From Acidobacteriota bacterium (lineage in GTDB: Bacteria > Acidobacteriota > Holophagae > Acanthopleuribacterales > Acanthopleuribacteraceae), in NCBI GenBank assembly GCA_030066195.1, contig JASJCB010000042.1:1-64000 (forward strand): DNA of 64,000 nucleotides, read 5' to 3'. The notes beneath the pieces are model-generated. The model was not told the origin of the DNA. It was given only the letters and a program-made list of their open reading frames with translations, and searched no databases. Of the stretch, positions 17,085-26,663 are shown piece after piece. The position numbers were made by a program, and so were the translations under genes. Numbering within the stretch: position 1 is the stretch's first letter; the number at the start of each line of letters is the position of its first letter.

Positions 17085-17231
17085 TTAATGGCCGCCGCCG
17101 GTCAGGATGGGGCCGCCCAAACCGCAAACGATGCAGTCCCGGTCGATTTCCAATTCGGCAACAGCGCCGCCGACGACTTTGTGGATGCGATCCAGTTTGG
17201 TAACTTCCAATTTCTTCAGTTCCTTTTTCAT
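17085..17231 (-). CDS. Putative RiPP precursor B (MNIO substrate)
   Basis: This 48-residue reading is preceded by a good AGGAG site. Its leader ends KLDRIHKVVGG, and the core has CIVCGLGGPILTGGGH at residues 33-48. The pattern matches precursor A downstream in both halves, so the two are paralogues. It is the first gene of the operon, and the promoter must lie in the 278 bp between it and mqnD. Product inferred to be a ribosomally made, post-translationally modified peptide. Confidence 0.78.
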   Translation of the reverse strand: MKKELKKLEVTKLDRIHKVVGGAVAELEIDRDCIVCGLGGPILTGGGH

Positions 17232-17509
17232 ATTTCTTCTCCTAGTAGTAATGTACAGCCGGCCTACGACCTAATATCGAAAGAACTATCGACAAATCGA
17301 CCAATGATTCGAATGAAGCAGGGCAAATACGCAACCAAATAATTTCGCGAGATCGATGGCCTTTCACGGCCGAAGCCTTCTAGCTGGTTCCCTAATACTA
17401 GTTATTTTCGGGAAAAAAGACAAGCAGATTATAGGTGACTGGTTTCACATTACCCAGTGAGACAAGCCAAGCCGCCGTTACAACGAGGCTTGCGATTCTT
17501 GGAGCGGAT

Positions 17510-18307
17510 TCAATCAAGAAGACCTTTATCCCGGGCCACCTCGACCAGGTAGTTGATCGCCTCCCGACCACGTGCACCCAGGGCCCGTGTGTAGTCGTTG
17601 ACGTATAGGTCGACATGACTTTGCATGACTCGGGGCTCCATCTCTTGGGCGTGGCTTTGCATAAAGGGCATCGTTTCCGCGGCATGCGCCCGAGCATAAT
17701 CGACACTTTGGGTAAGGGCGCGATCGAAGGCGGCGATTTCCTGGGCGGGGAGATCCTTGCGGGCCACGATGCCGCCGAGCGGAATGGGGTGCCCGCTTGT
17801 CCGTTCCCACCAGTCACCCAAATCGACCAAACTGACCAAGCCGTGCCCCGCGTAGGTGAAACGGGATTCGTGAATGATCAAGCCGGCGTCCACTTCACCC
17901 GCGGCGACGGCGGGCATGATGCGGTCGAAAACCATCTCGACCGTATTCAACTCCGCGCCCAGCATCAGCCGCAACAACATGGCGGCGGTGGTATGTTGTC
18001 CGGGGATGGCAATGCGTTTGGTTTTCAAGACGTCCAACGAAATGTCCCTCGCGGCAACCACCAGGGGGCCGCAACCGAAACCAAGCGCCGAGCCCGCTTC
18101 CAGCAGGGTAAAGCGGTCACGTAGGTGCAGATAGGCGCCGAAGCTGATCTTGCAGAAATCGATATCGCCCTGAAAGCATAGGCGGTTCAGTTCCTCGATA
18201 TCGGCATAGCTTACCCGGGGAATCTCGGCCAGATCGGTCTTGCCATGAATCAGGGCGTAGAACGCGAAGGTATCGTTGGGACAGGGGGAAATGGCCAGGC
18301 GCCGCAT
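17510..18307 (-). CDS. mqnD: 1,4-dihydroxy-6-naphthoate synthase (menaquinone, futalosine route)
   Basis: This 265-residue enzyme converts cyclic dehypoxanthine futalosine into 1,4-dihydroxy-6-naphthoate in the futalosine branch of menaquinone synthesis. The N-terminal ISPCPNDTF is the family signature. The segments FCKISFGAYLHL and LGFGCGPLVVA also match a periplasmic-binding-protein-like fold. The length is typical. No other mqn genes are in the window, so the pathway genes are scattered. Transcription runs toward the RiPP operon, with a 278-bp gap that probably contains a separate promoter. Confidence 0.92.
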   Translation of the reverse strand: MRRLAISPCPNDTFAFYALIHGKTDLAEIPRVSYADIEELNRLCFQGDIDFCKISFGAYLHLRDRFTLLEAGSALGFGCGPLVVAARDISLDVLKTKRIAIPGQHTTAAMLLRLMLGAELNTVEMVFDRIMPAVAAGEVDAGLIIHESRFTYAGHGLVSLVDLGDWWERTSGHPIPLGGIVARKDLPAQEIAAFDRALTQSVDYARAHAAETMPFMQSHAQEMEPRVMQSHVDLYVNDYTRALGARGREAINYLVEVARDKGLLD

Positions 18308-18331
18308 GCATCCTCCTCGGGCCGAAGAAGG

Positions 18332-19861
18332 TTACTCGTTCCACAGCAGGACGCTGAGGGTTTGACCGGAGGTCATGACCAGGTCGGAGCGGTTGCTGCC
18401 GTCCAATTGACCGAAGACCGCGTAGGTTACCAGGTCATCGCCGCCGTAACCGTAATAGCCTTCCGCCTTGTCAATACCGCCGCTCGCGTCCAGGTGCAGG
18501 GCCACATTGTTGGCCGCATCCTGGGGCGCGACCAGATCCAAACCGTTGGCGCCGTCGGCGTCCTGAAAATCGACGAAGTTGTAGGTGATCTGGTCGTAAT
18601 TCTTCACCGTGGCGTCGTCAAATGTGCCGGCGGTATTACCGGTGTAGACGTACAACTGAGACAGGTCGTTGCTCTCATCGCGGAAGAAGATGTGGATGTC
18701 CAAATCGGAATCGGTGCTCCCCCTGGCGAAGACTTCCAAGGTGGCCGTCATGGTGCTGCTGTTGTAGTCGATGGTCTGGTCTTCGTTGGTTACCTGGCCG
18801 TCTACCAACACTTTTACGGTCTGGGTGAACTGGTCGATGGTCGCAATTTCTTCACGGGCTTCGAAATTGAAATCGGCATCGCCCTGCACATACCACAATT
18901 CGTTGAGTTGCAGGTAGACAATGCCGTAATCGTGATCGGTCGCGGCATCGCCGTCGAAGTCGCCCACCCGGAACTGCACATTGACGGCGCCGAGATTGTA
19001 GGTAGCTTTTTCTGTGAACCGATCTGCTTGATCGGTAGCGGTTTCATCGTAATCGTAGAAACGCACGATCCCGCCGGCATCCAGGTAATAAACCAGATCC
19101 ATGATGCCGTCCGCAGTGTAGATGAAGCCCATGCTGTCGGGCTCCGGCACACCTTCGAAATCTGTAAAGGGCGTATTTTCAAAGCCGTCGTTGGTACTGT
19201 TCTCGTAGTGGCGAAGCCCCGTGGCGGTCACCAAAAATAAATCGTCCGGTGTGGTGCCCGTGCGGGTTTTTACCAGGGCGGCCTGATCGATGGCCGTTTC
19301 CAGATCGATGTCCTCGTCGTTGAATTCTTTGATCTCGTTTCCTTCGACGAAATACCAGTCCAGGCGGTCATTGGCCAGGACGCCGATGTAAGTGCCGTTG
19401 GTCTGGACACTTCCGGTGATCAACCCGGTGGGTGTTTGACTGAGATCGAAGGTCAGCGGTCCGTCGAATGTGCCCTCCCCGGCCGCGCTAGTCGTCGCCG
19501 ATTTGGTCGCATTGGATTCGGGGATCTCACTGTCCTGACCGAAGTCGTAAGCGGTGACCAATACCTCATAGGTTGTCGCGGCCTCCAATCCGGTCAAGGT
19601 CCAAGAAAGCGCGCCGGCGTCGGTGACGATATTGGGCGCCCCGGTAGTGTCCACGGTAGTCCCGTACCAGATACGGTATTTCAATTCAGAGGAGGGCAGT
19701 AAATCATCGGCCCCGGGCGTCCAGGAGACCTGGATTTGGGATTCGTTCAAGGCAACCACCGAAAAATTGGAACTACTGAAACTGGGCGATGTTCCGGAAT
19801 CCACACTGTGGCAACCCACCATCAATAGTAACAAGGCGGTAGCAATACAAAGTTTAACCAT
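18332..19861 (-). CDS. Lipoprotein with a fibronectin type III domain and a propeller-like body
   Basis: This 509-residue protein carries a lipoprotein signal (LLLLMVGC). Residues 30-125 form a fibronectin type III domain (QIQVSWTPGADDLLPSSELKYRIWYG and later LTGLEAATTYEVLVTAYD). The remaining 370 residues are acidic and contain FG-GAP/VCBS-like units such as VGDFDGDAATDHDYGIVYLQ and FQDADGANGLDLVAPQDA, which suggest a calcium-binding beta-propeller. It would sit at the cell surface and probably binds proteins or polysaccharide. Specific function unknown. Confidence 0.78.
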   Translation of the reverse strand: MVKLCIATALLLLMVGCHSVDSGTSPSFSSSNFSVVALNESQIQVSWTPGADDLLPSSELKYRIWYGTTVDTTGAPNIVTDAGALSWTLTGLEAATTYEVLVTAYDFGQDSEIPESNATKSATTSAAGEGTFDGPLTFDLSQTPTGLITGSVQTNGTYIGVLANDRLDWYFVEGNEIKEFNDEDIDLETAIDQAALVKTRTGTTPDDLFLVTATGLRHYENSTNDGFENTPFTDFEGVPEPDSMGFIYTADGIMDLVYYLDAGGIVRFYDYDETATDQADRFTEKATYNLGAVNVQFRVGDFDGDAATDHDYGIVYLQLNELWYVQGDADFNFEAREEIATIDQFTQTVKVLVDGQVTNEDQTIDYNSSTMTATLEVFARGSTDSDLDIHIFFRDESNDLSQLYVYTGNTAGTFDDATVKNYDQITYNFVDFQDADGANGLDLVAPQDAANNVALHLDASGGIDKAEGYYGYGGDDLVTYAVFGQLDGSNRSDLVMTSGQTLSVLLWNE

Positions 19862-20079
19862 CTTCGCTTCTCCTAGGCACGCATCGCTGTCATGCGACAG
19901 TCAACATAACAACGATTGAGCCAAAAGAAAAGACGATGATGAATCAATCTTCGATAAATCAGAGGATGGGTGGATTAAGAATATGCTGTTTCAAGTACCC
20001 CGGCTCTCAATAACTCCATGGATGATAAGGCTGGAACTATTGCTATAATACTCTAGACCATGTCAGGAGAGAGGTTTTC

Positions 20080-21315
20080 TTGCTCGGCTCATTGGCGTTA
20101 CAACATGTCGGCCCCGCCTCGGCGCTGGAAATGGAACTGAAGCCAAGGCTAAATTTCATCACCGGCGATAACGGACTGGGTAAAAGCTTTATGCTGGATG
20201 TGGCATGGTGGGCCCTGACCCGGACATGGTCCGGCCGTCCGGCCGCGCCTCATCGCAACCCGAAAGCCGCCCCGCGGATTTCCTACTGCCTGGCATCGGG
20301 CGAAATACGCTCCAGTATTTTCACATGGGAAACACGTACCTGGCCTGTCGATGCAGATCAGAGCGGTGCACCTTGTCTGGTTATCTATGCCCAGGTAGAC
20401 GGCGGCTTTTCAGTTTGGGACCCGGCGCGCAACACCGGTCGTAAGGCCGGCGACAGCGGGCCGGCAGCTTATCGGTTCAAGGCCGATGATGTTTGGGAAG
20501 GTTTGGAAGTCAATGGCAAGCCGCTATGTAACGGCCTTATCCGCGATTGGACCACCTGGCAGGGAAAAAGAAATAGAGCTTTTGACCAGTTGCAACATGT
20601 GATTACTCGCCTCTCTCCACCAGGCGACAAGGCCCTGGCTATCGGCGAACCCATGCGCATCGATCTCGACGATGCTCGGGATTTTCCAACGCTGATCATG
20701 CCCTATGGACAAACCGTCCCGGTGGTTCATACCTCCGCCGGTATACGGCGCATCATTGCCCTTGCTTATTTGTTGGTCTGGGCCTGGCAGGAACACCTTG
20801 CCGCCGCTGAATTGACCAATAGGAAACCGGTCGAAAACATCGTTTTTCTGGTGGACGAAATCGAGGCCCATTTACATCCGCGTTGGCAACGCTCCATTTT
20901 GAGAGCGCTTCTGGAAGTTGCCGATGCACTGACGCATCAGAAGCAAACTTCCGTCCAATTGCTGACCGTAACCCATTCTCCGCTGGTGCTTGCCTCGGCT
21001 GAACCGGAATTCGATTCCGAACAAGACAGCATTTGGGCTTTCGAAGAGCGCAACGGTTTTGTCTATCTGGAACAGCAACGCTGGCGTCGTTTGGGCGATG
21101 CATCCAATTGGCTCGGTTTTCTCGGTATCGAAGAGCCCGTTGCTCTGGAGGCCGAACAGGCTCTTCATGAGGCGTATGCCATCCTTTCTCAAGAGGAAGC
21201 TGACCTGGAAACAGCGGAAGCAATAGATCGGGAATTGAGAACCGTGTTAAGCGATGTCAACCCATTCTGGATCCGCTGGAGCAGTTGGCTGGAAGCACTA
21301 CGGGGTGCTTCTTGA
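20080..21315 (+). CDS. AAA-family ATPase (SMC/OLD-like), ATPase half of an ATPase-HNH pair
   Basis: This 411-residue ATPase begins at a TTG with an AGGAGAGAGG site. Walker A GDNGLGKS lies at 29-36, a signature-like segment TSAGIRRIIALAYLL in the middle, Walker B IVFLVDEIEAHLHPRWQ and the switch histidine in LLTVTHSPLVLAS near residue 310. The arrangement is that of ABC-type ATPases in defence systems such as Septu (PtuA), OLD and related modules. The HNH protein gene overlaps its stop codon, supporting a functional pair. Naming it PtuA would need a search. Confidence 0.82.
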   Translation: MLGSLALQHVGPASALEMELKPRLNFITGDNGLGKSFMLDVAWWALTRTWSGRPAAPHRNPKAAPRISYCLASGEIRSSIFTWETRTWPVDADQSGAPCLVIYAQVDGGFSVWDPARNTGRKAGDSGPAAYRFKADDVWEGLEVNGKPLCNGLIRDWTTWQGKRNRAFDQLQHVITRLSPPGDKALAIGEPMRIDLDDARDFPTLIMPYGQTVPVVHTSAGIRRIIALAYLLVWAWQEHLAAAELTNRKPVENIVFLVDEIEAHLHPRWQRSILRALLEVADALTHQKQTSVQLLTVTHSPLVLASAEPEFDSEQDSIWAFEERNGFVYLEQQRWRRLGDASNWLGFLGIEEPVALEAEQALHEAYAILSQEEADLETAEAIDRELRTVLSDVNPFWIRWSSWLEALRGAS

Positions 21316-21962
21316 TTCCAGTACGTCCGGCACCTGAGCCGCCTGATTTTGACAGCAAAGTTCGTAAGCCGGGTAATCTGGCTGTTGATGAAATGATCGG
21401 ACGTTCCAGGGAAACACGTCATGGAAGACCGCGGAAGGTAATTGCTGACAAGCCCGAGGACATCCCGCCCGATCGATTCCCACCCTATTGGCGGGAGGCT
21501 CTGCCGGAAATGTTGACCGCCTACCGGCGAATCTGCGCTTATTTGTGCTTTTATATCGAACCGGTTACAGGCAGCGCCTCGGTTGATCACATGCTCCCAA
21601 AATCCACACATTGGCAGCAGATTTACGAGTGGACCAATTACAGGCTCGCATGTTCGATGATGAACAGTCGCAAGAATTGTATCGCCAATGTGCTGGACCC
21701 GTTTGAAATTGAACCCGGATGGTTTGAGTTGGAACTTGTCGCTTTTCAAGTCAAACCGGGACAAAAGACCGATGCTCAAGCAAAAAAGCGTATTCTTGAA
21801 ACCATAGAAATCATGGGCCTGAATGACAGGGAATGTCGCAAGCTACGAGAGGATTATGCCCTCCTTTATTGGAACCGCGACATCAGCCTGGCTTTTCTGG
21901 AACGCCGCGCGCCGTTTGTCGCGCTGGAATTAAAGCGCCAAGGCCGGTTGAACAAACAATAG
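21312..21962 (+). CDS. HNH-type nuclease, partner of the upstream ATPase
   Basis: The preferred start is a TTG at 21312 overlapping the ATPase stop (TTGA), giving 216 residues. A TTG at 21285 is the alternative. The HNH-like core is SVDHMLPKSTHW followed by YEWTNYRLACSMMNSRKN and a VLDPFEI segment, the usual order for HNH nucleases next to defence ATPases. The upstream zinc-cysteine pair typical of many HNH proteins is incomplete (CAYLCFYI). With the ATPase it resembles a PtuAB-like anti-phage module, where the nuclease would act after ATPase sensing. Anti-phage role is inferred. Confidence 0.75.
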   Translation: MIPVRPAPEPPDFDSKVRKPGNLAVDEMIGRSRETRHGRPRKVIADKPEDIPPDRFPPYWREALPEMLTAYRRICAYLCFYIEPVTGSASVDHMLPKSTHWQQIYEWTNYRLACSMMNSRKNCIANVLDPFEIEPGWFELELVAFQVKPGQKTDAQAKKRILETIEIMGLNDRECRKLREDYALLYWNRDISLAFLERRAPFVALELKRQGRLNKQ

Positions 21963-22047
21963 GATATTCGGCACCGCCCCTTTATGTGAATGACAGCCAC
22001 TCAAACAATGCTGTTAGAATGAGGCCGTGCCGATTCCCGAGGACTCC

Positions 22048-22971
22048 ATGCAATCGTTACCCATCGTCTATCACGACCACTACAGCATCATCTGGCCGGA
22101 AAAACACCGCTTTCCCATGACCAAGTTCGAGATGCTCTACCGCTACCTCCTGGATCAGGGCATCGCCTCCCCCGATCAGTTCCACGCCCCGCGCATCGCC
22201 TCCGACGCCACCCTGACTCGGGTGCATCATACCGATTATTTGGATTCCTTCGTTCAGGGAACCTGGGCTCATAAGATCCAACGGCGCATCGGCATGCCCT
22301 GGTATCCCGATCTGGTCACGCGGGTTCGTGCCGAGGTGGGCGGCACTGTCAAAACCACCCGCCTTGCCTTGGAATACGGCCTGGCTTGCAATACAGCGGG
22401 CGGAACCCATCACGCCTATCCCGATTTCGGTTCCGGCTTCTGTATTCTCAACGACCTGGCCGTGGCCGCTCGCCTGGCCCTGGATGAGGGCCGGGTGAAC
22501 AAGGTGCTGATCGTGGACCTGGATGTGCACCAGGGCGACGGCACCGCGTTTATCTTCAAGGACGAACCGCGCGTGTTCACCTTTTCCATGCACGGCGCCC
22601 GTAACTTCCCCTTTCGCAAGCAGGAAAGCGACCTGGACGTGGGTTTGCCCGACGGCGCCGGGGACGATGCCTTCCTGGCCGCACTGCATGAGCATCTCCC
22701 CCGCTTGATCCATGATCAACGGCCGGATCTGGTGATCTACGATGCCGGTGTGGACGTGCACCGCGACGATCGCCTGGGTCGCCTGGCGCTTACCGACGAG
22801 GGCCTTTATGCCCGCGATCGCTATGTCCTGGAACAAACCGCCGCGCAAGGCATTGCCACGGCTTGCGTGGTGGGCGGCGGCTACTCGGAGGACCGCAACT
22901 TGTTGCCGCAACGGCACGCCGCTTTGTTCCGCGCAGCAGCGGAAATATTCGCCGACCTGCAAGCACCCTGA
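22048..22971 (+). CDS. Histone-deacetylase-family protein (AcuC/HDAC-like deacetylase)
   Basis: This 307-residue zinc deacetylase removes acetyl groups from lysines or small amines. Signature segments are GGTHHAYPDFGSGFCILNDLAVA, the metal-binding DLDVHQGDG and YDAGVDVHRDDRLG. The start at 22048 has a GAGGA site. A GTG at 22027 is weaker. It is not linked to acetoin or acyl-CoA synthetase genes. Substrate unknown. Confidence 0.9.
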   Translation: MQSLPIVYHDHYSIIWPEKHRFPMTKFEMLYRYLLDQGIASPDQFHAPRIASDATLTRVHHTDYLDSFVQGTWAHKIQRRIGMPWYPDLVTRVRAEVGGTVKTTRLALEYGLACNTAGGTHHAYPDFGSGFCILNDLAVAARLALDEGRVNKVLIVDLDVHQGDGTAFIFKDEPRVFTFSMHGARNFPFRKQESDLDVGLPDGAGDDAFLAALHEHLPRLIHDQRPDLVIYDAGVDVHRDDRLGRLALTDEGLYARDRYVLEQTAAQGIATACVVGGGYSEDRNLLPQRHAALFRAAAEIFADLQAP

Positions 22972-23015
22972 TGCTAGAATGAATCAAACACCGTCTCAAA
23001 CACCATGGAGGGAAT

Positions 23016-23402
23016 GTGAACAAACACCTGGAAGAATGGCACCGAATCGTGCAACACAAGGATTGGGAAGCCCTGGGCAATATGTTGGCCGAGGATGCAA
23101 CCTTTCACTCGCCTTTCGCCTGGACGCCCAAGGAAGGCCGCCGGGCTGTACAAGGGGTGCTTGCTACCGTCTGCGAGGTTTTCCAGGATTTTCAGTACCA
23201 CCGCCAATGGGTCGACGACGGCGAATGGGCCCTGGAGTTCAGCGCAAAGGTGTCCGACCTGCAATTGAAGGGATTGGACCTGGTGACCCTTAACGATCAG
23301 GGCATCATCACCCGTTTTGAAGTTTTGATTCGTCCCGTCAATGCGCTGCAAGCCCTCGGCGCCGAGATGGGGCGCCGCCTGGCCGCGATCGGCATTTCCT
23401 AA
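23016..23402 (+). CDS. SnoaL/NTF2-like small protein
   Basis: This 128-residue protein starts at a GTG preceded by GGAGGGAA. The sequence HRIVQHKDWEALGNMLAEDATFHSPFA, followed by ALEFSAKVSDLQLKGLDLVTLNDQGIITRFEVLIRP, is typical of NTF2-like cone-shaped domains, which bind small molecules or serve as isomerases and cyclases. The catalytic type cannot be read. It lies between the deacetylase and the Tricorn protease genes and may be co-transcribed with the latter (30 bp gap). Confidence 0.78.
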   Translation: MNKHLEEWHRIVQHKDWEALGNMLAEDATFHSPFAWTPKEGRRAVQGVLATVCEVFQDFQYHRQWVDDGEWALEFSAKVSDLQLKGLDLVTLNDQGIITRFEVLIRPVNALQALGAEMGRRLAAIGIS

Positions 23403-23432
23403 AAACCGCCCGCCTGAAAAAGGAGTTCCTCG

Positions 23433-26400
23433 ATGTATCGTTCGATCCTGTTGCTTGGTTTCCTGTGCGCCGCCGCTAACGCCGGCCAGATTGCCGATAC
23501 GCTGATGCTTAGCGAACCGGCGATCAGCAAGACCCATATCGCCTTCACCTACGCCGGCGATATCTGGGTGGCCGATCGCGACGGCAGACACCCGCGCCGC
23601 TTGACCTCGCATATCGGCCGCGAAGACTACCCGGCCTTCTCCCCCGACGGTCGGCACCTGGTGTTCAGCGGCGAATACGACGGCAATGTCGACGTCTACA
23701 TCGTACCCGTTACCGGCGGCAATCCCCGTCGCCTTACCCGGCACCCCAAGCCGGATCGCGCCATGGGCTTCACCCCGGACGGCAAACAGGTGCTTCTGGG
23801 CTCCGCGCGGCTGTCTTTTGCGCCCCGCGAAATCTCGCGCCTGTTCCTGGTATCGACAGGCGGCGGCCTGCCGCAACCCCTGCCCATGCCCACGGCCAAT
23901 CTGGGCGCCTTCGACCGAACTGGTCGACGGATTGCCTACACCCCGCTGCAGGAGGCATACGCCCAGTGGAAGAACTACCGCGGCGGGCGTATCTCGCGTA
24001 TCTGGATCGTGCGACCCGGTCAAGACACCTGGGTGGAGATTCCAAAACCGGAAGGCGGCTGTAACGATAACCACCCCATGTGGATTGGCGGCAAGGTCTA
24101 TTTCACCTCCGACCGCGCCGGCGAGTTCAACCTGTTTCGTTTCGATCCCAGATCGAAGCAGGTGGATCAATTGACCCGTTTCGACGATTACCCCGTGCTC
24201 AATCCCTCCTCCGGCGACGGCAAAATCATCTACGAACAAGCCGGCTACCTGCGTCTGCTGGACCCGGCTACCGGCAAGGACCAACGCCTGAAAATCGCCC
24301 TTGCCGCCGACCTGGACGATACTCGTCCGCGCACCGTTTCCGGCGCCAAATACGTGCGCAACGGACATCTTGCGCCTGACGGCAAGCGCGCTGTCTTGGA
24401 AGTGCGCGGCGAGATCGTCACCGTACCTCCCGAGAAGGGCGAGCCGCGTCACCTGACCCAATCGGCCGGCAGTCATGACCGAGACCCCGCCTGGTCGCCC
24501 GACGGTAAGTGGATTGCCTGGTTCTCCGATGCCTCCGGCGAGTACAAGCTGCATATCACCGATCCCCTGGGCAAGAAACCGCCGCGTAAACTGGACCTTG
24601 ACGGCTCCGGTTTCTACCACAAGCCCACATTCTCGCCCGACAGCAAGAAAATCGCCTACACGGACAACGCCATGTCCATTCGCATTCTGGACCTGGAGAC
24701 CGAAAAGTCGGTGGAAGTGGCCGGGCAGGTTGAATACGGCCCTCCTGACGGCGTCACGCCCAACTTCAGTTTCTCGCCGGACAGCGCCTGGCTTGCCTAC
24801 GACTTGCGACCGGACGGCCTCATCAGTTCGGTCTACGTCTACAATCTGGAAAGCGGTAAGTCCACCAGAATCACTGACGGCATGAGCGAAGTTCTGAGTC
24901 CCGCATTCGACAAAAGCGGCAAGTACCTTTTCTTTCTTGCATCTACAGACGCGGGGCCGGCCGTGGACTGGTTTGCGCAGTCCAGCAGCGATTTTACAAT
25001 GAGCCATCGCATCTACATGGCCGTTCTATCCAAGGACATCCCGTCACCCCTGGCGCGTACGATCGACGAACCGGTTGAGCCGGAAGCCGGGGATCAGAAA
25101 GAAGGAACCGCTACGGTCATCGATTTCGAGGGTCTGGATCGCCGCATTCAGGTATTGCCCGGTTCCGAGGGTTACATGAGCAGTTTGGCAGCGGGCAAAA
25201 GCGGCGAACTCTTCTTCCTGACCCGGAAACCGTCCGGCATGTTGGAGGGCATTACCTCCCCGGGCGCCTTGACTCGCTACAGCCTGGAGGATCGCAAAGC
25301 GGAGACCCTGGTAGATAATGTCACCCGCTTTGCCGTTTCCCACGACGGCAGCAAGATGCTGTATCAGGCAAACGGACAAACCCATCTTGCCGGAACCGCC
25401 TCCAAGGCATCGGCGGTCGGCGGACAGTTGAACATGGAGCGCGTTAAGATTCGCATTGTACCGCGCATGGAGTGGGCCCAGATCCTTCGGGAGGCCTGGC
25501 GCCTCAATCGCGATTACTTCTACGCCACTAATTATCATGGTGTCGACTGGAATGCCATGTATTTGAAGTATAAGGACTTCGTACAACACGCCGCGAGTCG
25601 TGACGACCTCAACAAGATCATCCGCTGGATGTGCAGCGAACTGGCCGTAGGCCACCATTATGTCTCCGGCGGGGAGCGGGTGCATGAAACGAAAACCATC
25701 CCCATCGGCCTCTTGGGCGCCGATTTCGACGTGGACAAGGGCCGCTACCGCATTACTCGCATCTACGGCGGCCTGAACTGGAATCCCGAACTGCGTTCCC
25801 CCCTGGCCGTTCCCGGCGTGGAAGTAAACGAGGGCGACTATCTGTTGGCGGTGCAGGGCAATGAACTGCGCGTGCCGCAAAACCCGTTTATCTACTTCGA
25901 ACACACCGTGGGTCGGGCGATCGAAATTACGGTTGGACCGCATCCCGACGGTAAGGATGCACGCACGGTTACCGTGGAACCCATCGGTAATGAAAACAAC
26001 CTGCGCCTGCGAGATTGGGCCGAGGGCAACATACGCCGGGTACACGAGGCCACGAACGGGCGAGCCGCTTACGTCTATGTACCCAACACGGGCGGGTCCG
26101 GCCATGCCTGGTTCAAGCGTTATTTCTTTCCCCAAACCCACAAAGAGGCGATCATCGTCGATGACCGCTGGAATCGCGGCGGGCTGCTGGCCGACTACTA
26201 CGTAGATCACCTGCGTCGACCCGCCATGGCCTGGTGGGCCACGCGCCACGGACGCGATATCCGCGCGCCGCATTCGACGATTCAGGGACCCAAGGTCATG
26301 ATCACCAACGAGTTCTCCTCCTCCGGCGGCGATTACCTGCCGTTTATGTTTCGCAAACTGGGTCTGGGCACCCTGGTGGGTAAGCGCACCTGGGGCGGCC

Positions 26401-26663
26401 TTGTGGGCGTGCTCGGATTCCCGGTGCTTATGGACGGCGGCGGAGTCACGGCGCCGGATATCGCCATCTGGACCCAAGACGGCTATGTGGTTGAAAACGA
26501 GGGCGTAGCGCCGGATATCGAGGTAGAGCTGGAGCCCGGCGCCTTTGCCAACGGCCGCGATTCTCAGCTGGAAAAGGCAATCGAGGTGGTTTTGGAGGAT
26601 TTGAAGAAAAACCCACCTTCCCGAACCCCCGAGCGCCCGCCGTTCCCGGTTCGCAACCAGTAG
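23433..26663 (+). CDS. Tricorn-type S41 protease
   Basis: This 1076-residue exported protease homologue has a signal peptide (MYRSILLLGFLCAAANAG). Residues 20-640 form two TolB/PD40-type beta-propellers, seen in repeats such as DYPAFSPDGRHLVFSGEYDGNVDVY and DPAWSPDGKWIAWFSD. A C1/PDZ region follows at about 690-860, and the S41 core at the end contains FSSSGGDYLPFMFRKLGLGTLVGKRTWGG, including the serine nucleophile. Tricorn cuts peptides released by larger proteases. The family is common in acidobacteria. A hairpin with 9-bp arms CCGCCGGGA/TCCCGGCGG follows at about 26725-26757. Confidence 0.92.
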   Translation: MYRSILLLGFLCAAANAGQIADTLMLSEPAISKTHIAFTYAGDIWVADRDGRHPRRLTSHIGREDYPAFSPDGRHLVFSGEYDGNVDVYIVPVTGGNPRRLTRHPKPDRAMGFTPDGKQVLLGSARLSFAPREISRLFLVSTGGGLPQPLPMPTANLGAFDRTGRRIAYTPLQEAYAQWKNYRGGRISRIWIVRPGQDTWVEIPKPEGGCNDNHPMWIGGKVYFTSDRAGEFNLFRFDPRSKQVDQLTRFDDYPVLNPSSGDGKIIYEQAGYLRLLDPATGKDQRLKIALAADLDDTRPRTVSGAKYVRNGHLAPDGKRAVLEVRGEIVTVPPEKGEPRHLTQSAGSHDRDPAWSPDGKWIAWFSDASGEYKLHITDPLGKKPPRKLDLDGSGFYHKPTFSPDSKKIAYTDNAMSIRILDLETEKSVEVAGQVEYGPPDGVTPNFSFSPDSAWLAYDLRPDGLISSVYVYNLESGKSTRITDGMSEVLSPAFDKSGKYLFFLASTDAGPAVDWFAQSSSDFTMSHRIYMAVLSKDIPSPLARTIDEPVEPEAGDQKEGTATVIDFEGLDRRIQVLPGSEGYMSSLAAGKSGELFFLTRKPSGMLEGITSPGALTRYSLEDRKAETLVDNVTRFAVSHDGSKMLYQANGQTHLAGTASKASAVGGQLNMERVKIRIVPRMEWAQILREAWRLNRDYFYATNYHGVDWNAMYLKYKDFVQHAASRDDLNKIIRWMCSELAVGHHYVSGGERVHETKTIPIGLLGADFDVDKGRYRITRIYGGLNWNPELRSPLAVPGVEVNEGDYLLAVQGNELRVPQNPFIYFEHTVGRAIEITVGPHPDGKDARTVTVEPIGNENNLRLRDWAEGNIRRVHEATNGRAAYVYVPNTGGSGHAWFKRYFFPQTHKEAIIVDDRWNRGGLLADYYVDHLRRPAMAWWATRHGRDIRAPHSTIQGPKVMITNEFSSSGGDYLPFMFRKLGLGTLVGKRTWGGLVGVLGFPVLMDGGGVTAPDIAIWTQDGYVVENEGVAPDIEVELEPGAFANGRDSQLEKAIEVVLEDLKKNPPSRTPERPPFPVRNQ

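Noticed and set aside
22974..25007. A 677-residue open frame on the reverse strand opposite the Tricorn gene
   Set aside because: It lies wholly antisense to the SnoaL-like and Tricorn genes, whose domains are clear. Its composition (Gly, Arg, Val, His rich) is what reverse-complemented GC-rich coding DNA yields, with no ribosome site or motif.
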